From: Spirochaetaceae bacterium
GTDB taxonomy: Bacteria; Spirochaetota; Spirochaetia; DSM-27196; SKKC01
DNA length: 7,750 nucleotides
Direction: 5' to 3'
Assembly (NCBI GenBank): GCA_003554375.1
Contig: PWGF01000530.1
Span: 1-7,750 of the forward strand
A model generated the notes under the pieces. It saw nothing but the letters and a program-made list of their open reading frames with translations. It was not told where the DNA came from and made no database searches. Positions 5,049 to 7,750 of the stretch are shown here, in pieces. Each line of letters begins with the position of its first letter. The stretch's first letter is position 1. The translations under genes were made by a program, and so were the position numbers.

Positions 5049-6062
5049 TTAGATTAGCGTCGGCCGTTCAAGGTACCGGTCGCTGTGGATCAGCATCTTC
5101 ACGTATTGGCTGCCTCGATATGCAAAGCGCTCCGCGGACTTCTCCTCGCTCAGCTTGCCACGGAACTCATCGAGTGTAGAGTAGCCTTTGCTGTCCATCC
5201 ATGACGAAATCCGAGAAAGTATCTTCTCAATAACGTCGAAGCCGTTGAGATACAACGTGCTCACAGCTTGGAACACGTCGCTCCCCGCCAGCAGTACTTC
5301 CAGGGCGTCGTCTCCGCTATGGATTCCGTTGGAAGCGCAGAGGCCGGCGTTGGTCTTTCCATGAAGCAGCCCGACGAAACGGAGCGGCACCCGGTGGTCG
5401 TTGCGACTCGAGAGGTTGAACGGAAACCGCCCGCTCTCTCGCTCGATGTCAATCGACGGATGGAACATGCGGTTGAACAGCACCAATCCGCGAATACCCG
5501 TCTTGTCCAGCTCCGTGATGAAGTTGAGCGGATTAGTGTAGAACGCGCTGAGCTTTGCGGAAACCGGCACCGAAACCTCCGAAGCAACGGAACGGGCGAT
5601 ATCGAGTTGCTCCGACTCAATATCCGATGCGCGGCGGTTCGGATCGTTGGGTATTGCGAAGAAATTGAGCTCGAGCCCATGACAGCCGGTCTCCTCCATC
5701 TTCTTGGCCCACTCCACCCACGTTTCCTGCTCGGTACAGTTGAGACTCCCGATCACCGGAACATCCACCGCCTTGACGGCTTTCTCTACCCACATTAGGT
5801 GCTCTTCAGGCCCTGAATGCTTCACGTCCGGGAAGATATCCGTCATCTCCGCGTGCCAATCATCATAGCGGGTAAGCTCATCTTCCAGCAAAAAACGTTG
5901 CAACTTGATCTGTTCTTCGAACAACGAGGAGATAACGATTGCTCCGGCACCGTTATCCTCGATTTTTCGGATACTATCCATATCCTTCGTGTATCCCGAT
6001 GCCCCGGCGACAAAGGGGTTTTTTACGGGAATGCCCATGTAGTAGGTAGAAAGATCGGCCAT
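5049..6062 (-). CDS. Dihydroorotate dehydrogenase-like flavoprotein, TIM-barrel (not proven PyrD)
   Basis: A 337-residue protein resembling the DHODH-like subfamily (the PRK07565 type), which is related to class 1 dihydroorotate dehydrogenases. It begins DLSTYYMGIPVKNPFVAGAS, a typical start for this group, and continues with SSLFEEQIKLQ (45-55), PVIGSLNCT (102-110), GLELNFFAIPND (129-140), SAKLSAFYTN with Lys170 (168-177), LVLFNRMFHPSIDIE (193-207) and the FMN-phosphate-type segment SNGIHSGDDALEVLLAGSDV (244-263). In classical class 1 PyrD the loop after the ELN segment carries the catalytic Cys or Ser (NxSCPN); here it reads FFAIPND, so classical DHODH activity is doubtful. The ATG at 6062 has GAGGAG at 6070-6075 with a 7-nt gap. 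This start is preferred over the in-frame codon at 6092, which would add 10 residues not seen in the family. The physiological substrate is unknown. It is probably the first gene of a unit with galM. Confidence 0.88.
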   Translation of the reverse strand: MADLSTYYMGIPVKNPFVAGASGYTKDMDSIRKIEDNGAGAIVISSLFEEQIKLQRFLLEDELTRYDDWHAEMTDIFPDVKHSGPEEHLMWVEKAVKAVDVPVIGSLNCTEQETWVEWAKKMEETGCHGLELNFFAIPNDPNRRASDIESEQLDIARSVASEVSVPVSAKLSAFYTNPLNFITELDKTGIRGLVLFNRMFHPSIDIERESGRFPFNLSSRNDHRVPLRFVGLLHGKTNAGLCASNGIHSGDDALEVLLAGSDVFQAVSTLYLNGFDVIEKILSRISSWMDSKGYSTLDEFRGKLSEEKSAERFAYRGSQYVKMLIHSDRYLERPTLI

Positions 6063-6069
6063 TAGATCG

Positions 6070-6075
6070 CTCCTC
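6070..6075 (-). promoter_or_regulatory. Shine-Dalgarno site that sets the DHODH-like start
   Basis: On the minus strand GAGGAG stands 7 nt before the ATG at 6062. It selects this codon over the in-frame upstream starts at 6077 and 6092. Confidence 0.75.
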
Positions 6076-6118
6076 ATTCGAGAATGTATCAACGCGTACC
6101 GGAAGGAACGCCATAGAA

Positions 6119-6147
6119 AGGGTATTCCCGCAGAAACCCACAGTCAA
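6119..6147 (-). promoter_or_regulatory. Sigma-70-like promoter for the DHODH-like gene and galM
   Basis: Read on the minus strand, TTGACT (-35, five of six matches; 6142-6147) is followed after exactly 17 bases by TACCCT (-10, three of six; 6119-6124). Transcription would start near 6112, about 50 nt before the ATG at 6062. The -35 and spacing are good and the -10 is weak. The site falls in the 108-nt gap behind the DUF4097 gene, where a promoter would be expected. Confidence 0.45.
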
Positions 6148-6170
6148 GCAATAACGTGCATCCGGCGGTC

Positions 6171-7625
6171 TCAGCAGGGCTCCTTTATCCGAATGTCACC
6201 GGAGACGCTGGTGAGGCGCGCTTCCGCGGACTGGTCCTCCGCCCCCTGAGCGGCACGAGCCACGCCGAAGGTTCCTCGCAGCGAGTTGCGACTCCGATGC
6301 TCCGCCTCCACTTCCAGGTCGCATGCGATCGTTCCGCTTGTCGTCTTACAGCTAAGAACGCCGGCAGTCCCTGCCGGCAACGTCAGTACCACGTCTCCGC
6401 TGAGCGTCTGGAGATCCACCCGCGACACCGGCCCTTCGCTCATCTCCACCGTGATATCGCCGCTCTTGGAGCGAGCCTCCACCACAGCCGTTTGGAGGTC
6501 TTCCAGCACGGCAGCGCCACTGAGCGAGCTCACCACGATTTCCCGGGCAACTCGGCGCGCTCGCACATCGCCGCTCTTGGAGTTGACGTGGACCGGACCG
6601 GCCAGGTCCTCGAGCAAGACGTCACCGCTCGTGGTGCTCACCTGGCACGACGCACCGAGCCCTCCGGCGGTCACGTTACCGCTCCGACTCTTCACCGTAA
6701 CCGGGGAAGCGATCTGCTGAACCAGGACATCGCCGCTGGACGTCGTCAGGTGCGTTTCTCCCTCCAGAGCTTCGAGAGTTAGGGTCCCGCTCAGCGCCGT
6801 AATCTCCGAGGCCATCCGCCGCGGCACCCGAACCGTGTAGTTGGCACGAACGCGCTCTGATTCTAAGGTCTCCGCCGGCTCCAGGAATAGGATCAGCGAA
6901 GCCCCTTCCGCTTGGGAGGCAACGCGCACCGAATCTGCGAGCGATTCGGCTTCCTCCTTACTCGCACCGTACACCGACACGTCCACATGGACCTCGATGT
7001 CGTCCCGTTCCTCTCCTGATAGCCGGATACCTCCCCAGCGGTTGTGGACCACCAAGCGTTCGGCGCTCGCCGCAGCAATACGACCGGAGACTTCGGTGCC
7101 GGAGACCTCGCCTCCGAATGCCTCGCGAATTCGCTCACCGACATCGATATCTCCTACCTGTTCTTCTACCTGTTCGGTAGCGCGTCGGACGAGCTCTCCC
7201 ACCTTCCCGAAGATCCCTCTCAGCTCGTTTCCTAGACCTGCGAACTCGGGGCCGAAATCGAACTGAAATTCCCGCCCCCGGCCGGCGCGACCGGCCCCGG
7301 TTCGCTCATCGGTTCGCTCATCGCTTCGCTCATCGGTTCGCTCACCGGATTTCGCATCGGCTCCGCCGGCCCCCTTACCGGCTTCCTCGTGAATCTCCGC
7401 GTCTCCGCTTGGGCCGTCGCCTGCGGAAACGCTGTCCGTGCCGGAGAAGCCGTCCTCCGCCGTCGTCCCCTCGGCTCGATCGCCACCCGTGCCCTCCCGC
7501 CGATGCCGCTCAAGCTCCGGCGCAAGCTCCTGCTCCTCCAGAACTTCCATCAACGCTTCAGCCTCCTCTACGCTTATCTTGCCGTCCTGAAGCATCTTCA
7601 GAATCATGCTGCGCTCTTCATCCAT
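6171..7625 (-). CDS. DUF4097/YvlB-like protein with N-terminal SHOCT-like motif
   Basis: A 484-residue protein. Residues 1-33 (MDEERSMILKMLQDGKISVE, then EAEALMEVLEEQE) form the short two-helix SHOCT-like motif found at the N-terminus of YvlB/LiaX-type proteins. Residues 35-115 are a polar, acidic, low-complexity linker with a DER(T/S) repeat (94-109). A predicted amphipathic helical stretch covers about 125-170. From about 185 the DUF4097 region begins; SG(D/N) turns recur at residues 279, 297, 315, 333, 351, 369, 388, 409, 430 and 475, mostly 18 apart, as expected for stacked beta-strands of a beta-helix-like fold. No signal peptide or membrane segment is visible, so it would be cytoplasmic unless exported by an unusual route. 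The biochemical role is unknown; relatives are linked to envelope stress (LiaX). The start is supported by GAGGAGGG at 7633-7640 with a 7-nt gap. It follows the upstream gene by 22 nt. Confidence 0.88.
   Translation of the reverse strand: MDEERSMILKMLQDGKISVEEAEALMEVLEEQELAPELERHRREGTGGDRAEGTTAEDGFSGTDSVSAGDGPSGDAEIHEEAGKGAGGADAKSGERTDERSDERTDERTGAGRAGRGREFQFDFGPEFAGLGNELRGIFGKVGELVRRATEQVEEQVGDIDVGERIREAFGGEVSGTEVSGRIAAASAERLVVHNRWGGIRLSGEERDDIEVHVDVSVYGASKEEAESLADSVRVASQAEGASLILFLEPAETLESERVRANYTVRVPRRMASEITALSGTLTLEALEGETHLTTSSGDVLVQQIASPVTVKSRSGNVTAGGLGASCQVSTTSGDVLLEDLAGPVHVNSKSGDVRARRVAREIVVSSLSGAAVLEDLQTAVVEARSKSGDITVEMSEGPVSRVDLQTLSGDVVLTLPAGTAGVLSCKTTSGTIACDLEVEAEHRSRNSLRGTFGVARAAQGAEDQSAEARLTSVSGDIRIKEPC
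6306..6803 (-). repeat. 18-residue (54-bp) periodic beta repeat in the DUF4097 protein
   Basis: Within the gene, nine SG dipeptides at residues 279-430 recur at intervals of 18, 18, 18, 18, 18, 19, 21 and 21, usually as (T/S)xSGDVxLxx. Six copies sit on an exact 18-residue period. DNA copies are diverged, so this is an old protein-level repeat and not a fresh DNA duplication. Confidence 0.7.
7299..7346 (-). repeat. Four tandem 12-bp repeats in the linker-coding region
   Basis: The plus-strand unit GGTTCGCTCATC occurs twice exactly (7299-7310, 7311-7322), then with one change each as GCTTCGCTCATC (7323-7334) and GGTTCGCTCACC (7335-7346). The minus strand reads GERT-DERS-DERT-DERT. The unit length is a multiple of three, so copy-number changes would keep the frame and only lengthen or shorten the charged linker. 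Confidence 0.9.
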
Positions 7626-7647
7626 ACACTCGCCCTCCTCAGTGCCC

Positions 7648-7750
7648 TTATTGCCCCAGCTCCCGAAGCGCGCGAACCGCCTCCTCCGGCTCGATCTCCT
7701 GTTGCTCCAATGCCTGCAGAATCTCCTTCCGCTTCTCCGGAACTGAGCCG
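7648..7750 (-). CDS. 3' end of an unidentified gene with a C-terminal SHOCT-like motif (partial; possibly DUF2089 family)
   Basis: The minus strand is open from the right edge to a TAA at 7648-7650. The 33 visible residues include EKRKEILQALEQQEIEPEEA and end ALRELGQ. This is a two-helix motif very like the start of the next gene (10 of 28 positions identical by eye, including the IL...L...I..EEA pattern). DUF2089 proteins often end in such a segment (rr-ILe-Le-gEIs-eEAl-lL) and often neighbour DUF4097 genes, so that identity is likely but unproven; the zinc-ribbon and helix-turn-helix part would lie outside the window. The gap to the DUF4097 gene is 22 nt, so they are probably co-transcribed. 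Confidence 0.75.
   Translation of the reverse strand, partial: GSVPEKRKEILQALEQQEIEPEEAVRALRELGQ

Noticed and set aside
4609..5052. Plus-strand open frame opposite galM
   Set aside because: Antisense shadow of a well-supported gene; no recognisable motifs.
4995..6165. Ten-base word CCGGATGCAC at 4995-5004 and inverted at 6156-6165
   Set aside because: Too short and in unrelated contexts (one copy spans a hairpin arm and its loop); likely chance.

Overview
The window reads as ordinary bacterial chromosome from a GC-rich, Gram-negative-type bacterium. DnaK carries the N-terminal-domain insert that Gram-positive DnaKs lack (about residues 76-108). A well-formed sigma-54 (-24/-12) promoter lies upstream of the first gene. 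Shine-Dalgarno sites are strong, several of AAGGAGG type. I cannot name the taxon. Spirochaete-like or deltaproteobacterium-like lineages would fit, but this is an impression and not a demonstrated result.

Layout. Bases 1-362 hold an uncertain coding edge, then an AT-rich control region with two dyad sequences, a sigma-54 promoter (274-288) and a leader hairpin. The plus strand then carries a stress cluster: two different small heat-shock proteins (Hsp20; 363-836 and 1009-1395) and dnaK (1748-3691). GC-rich spacers separate them, with strong hairpins behind each gene. A GC-rich convergent spacer (3692-3915) separates this cluster from the minus-strand genes. Reading in their own direction from the right edge, these are the 3' end of an unidentified gene (7648-7750, possibly a DUF2089-type protein); a DUF4097/YvlB-like protein with an N-terminal SHOCT-like helical motif and an 18-residue beta repeat (6171-7625); a dihydroorotate-dehydrogenase-like flavoprotein (5049-6062); and galactose mutarotase (3916-4956).

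How the genes work together. The Hsp20s would hold unfolding proteins and DnaK would refold them. GrpE, DnaJ and HrcA are not in the window, and no CIRCE operator was seen. The sigma-54 promoter suggests the Hsp20 cluster is switched on by an enhancer-binding activator rather than by sigma-32 or HrcA. The two rightmost genes look translationally close (22-nt gap) and share a homologous short helical motif, which suggests a joint regulatory or envelope-stress role. The DHODH-like gene and galM probably form a two-gene unit behind a sigma-70-like promoter, with a long hairpin between them.

No mobile element, CRISPR array, tRNA or rRNA was seen. Nothing here is clearly a new biological system. 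The most interesting points are the sigma-54 control of chaperones, the tandem stacked hairpins after the second hsp20, the repeated U-tract-less 3' hairpins, and the paired SHOCT-like genes.
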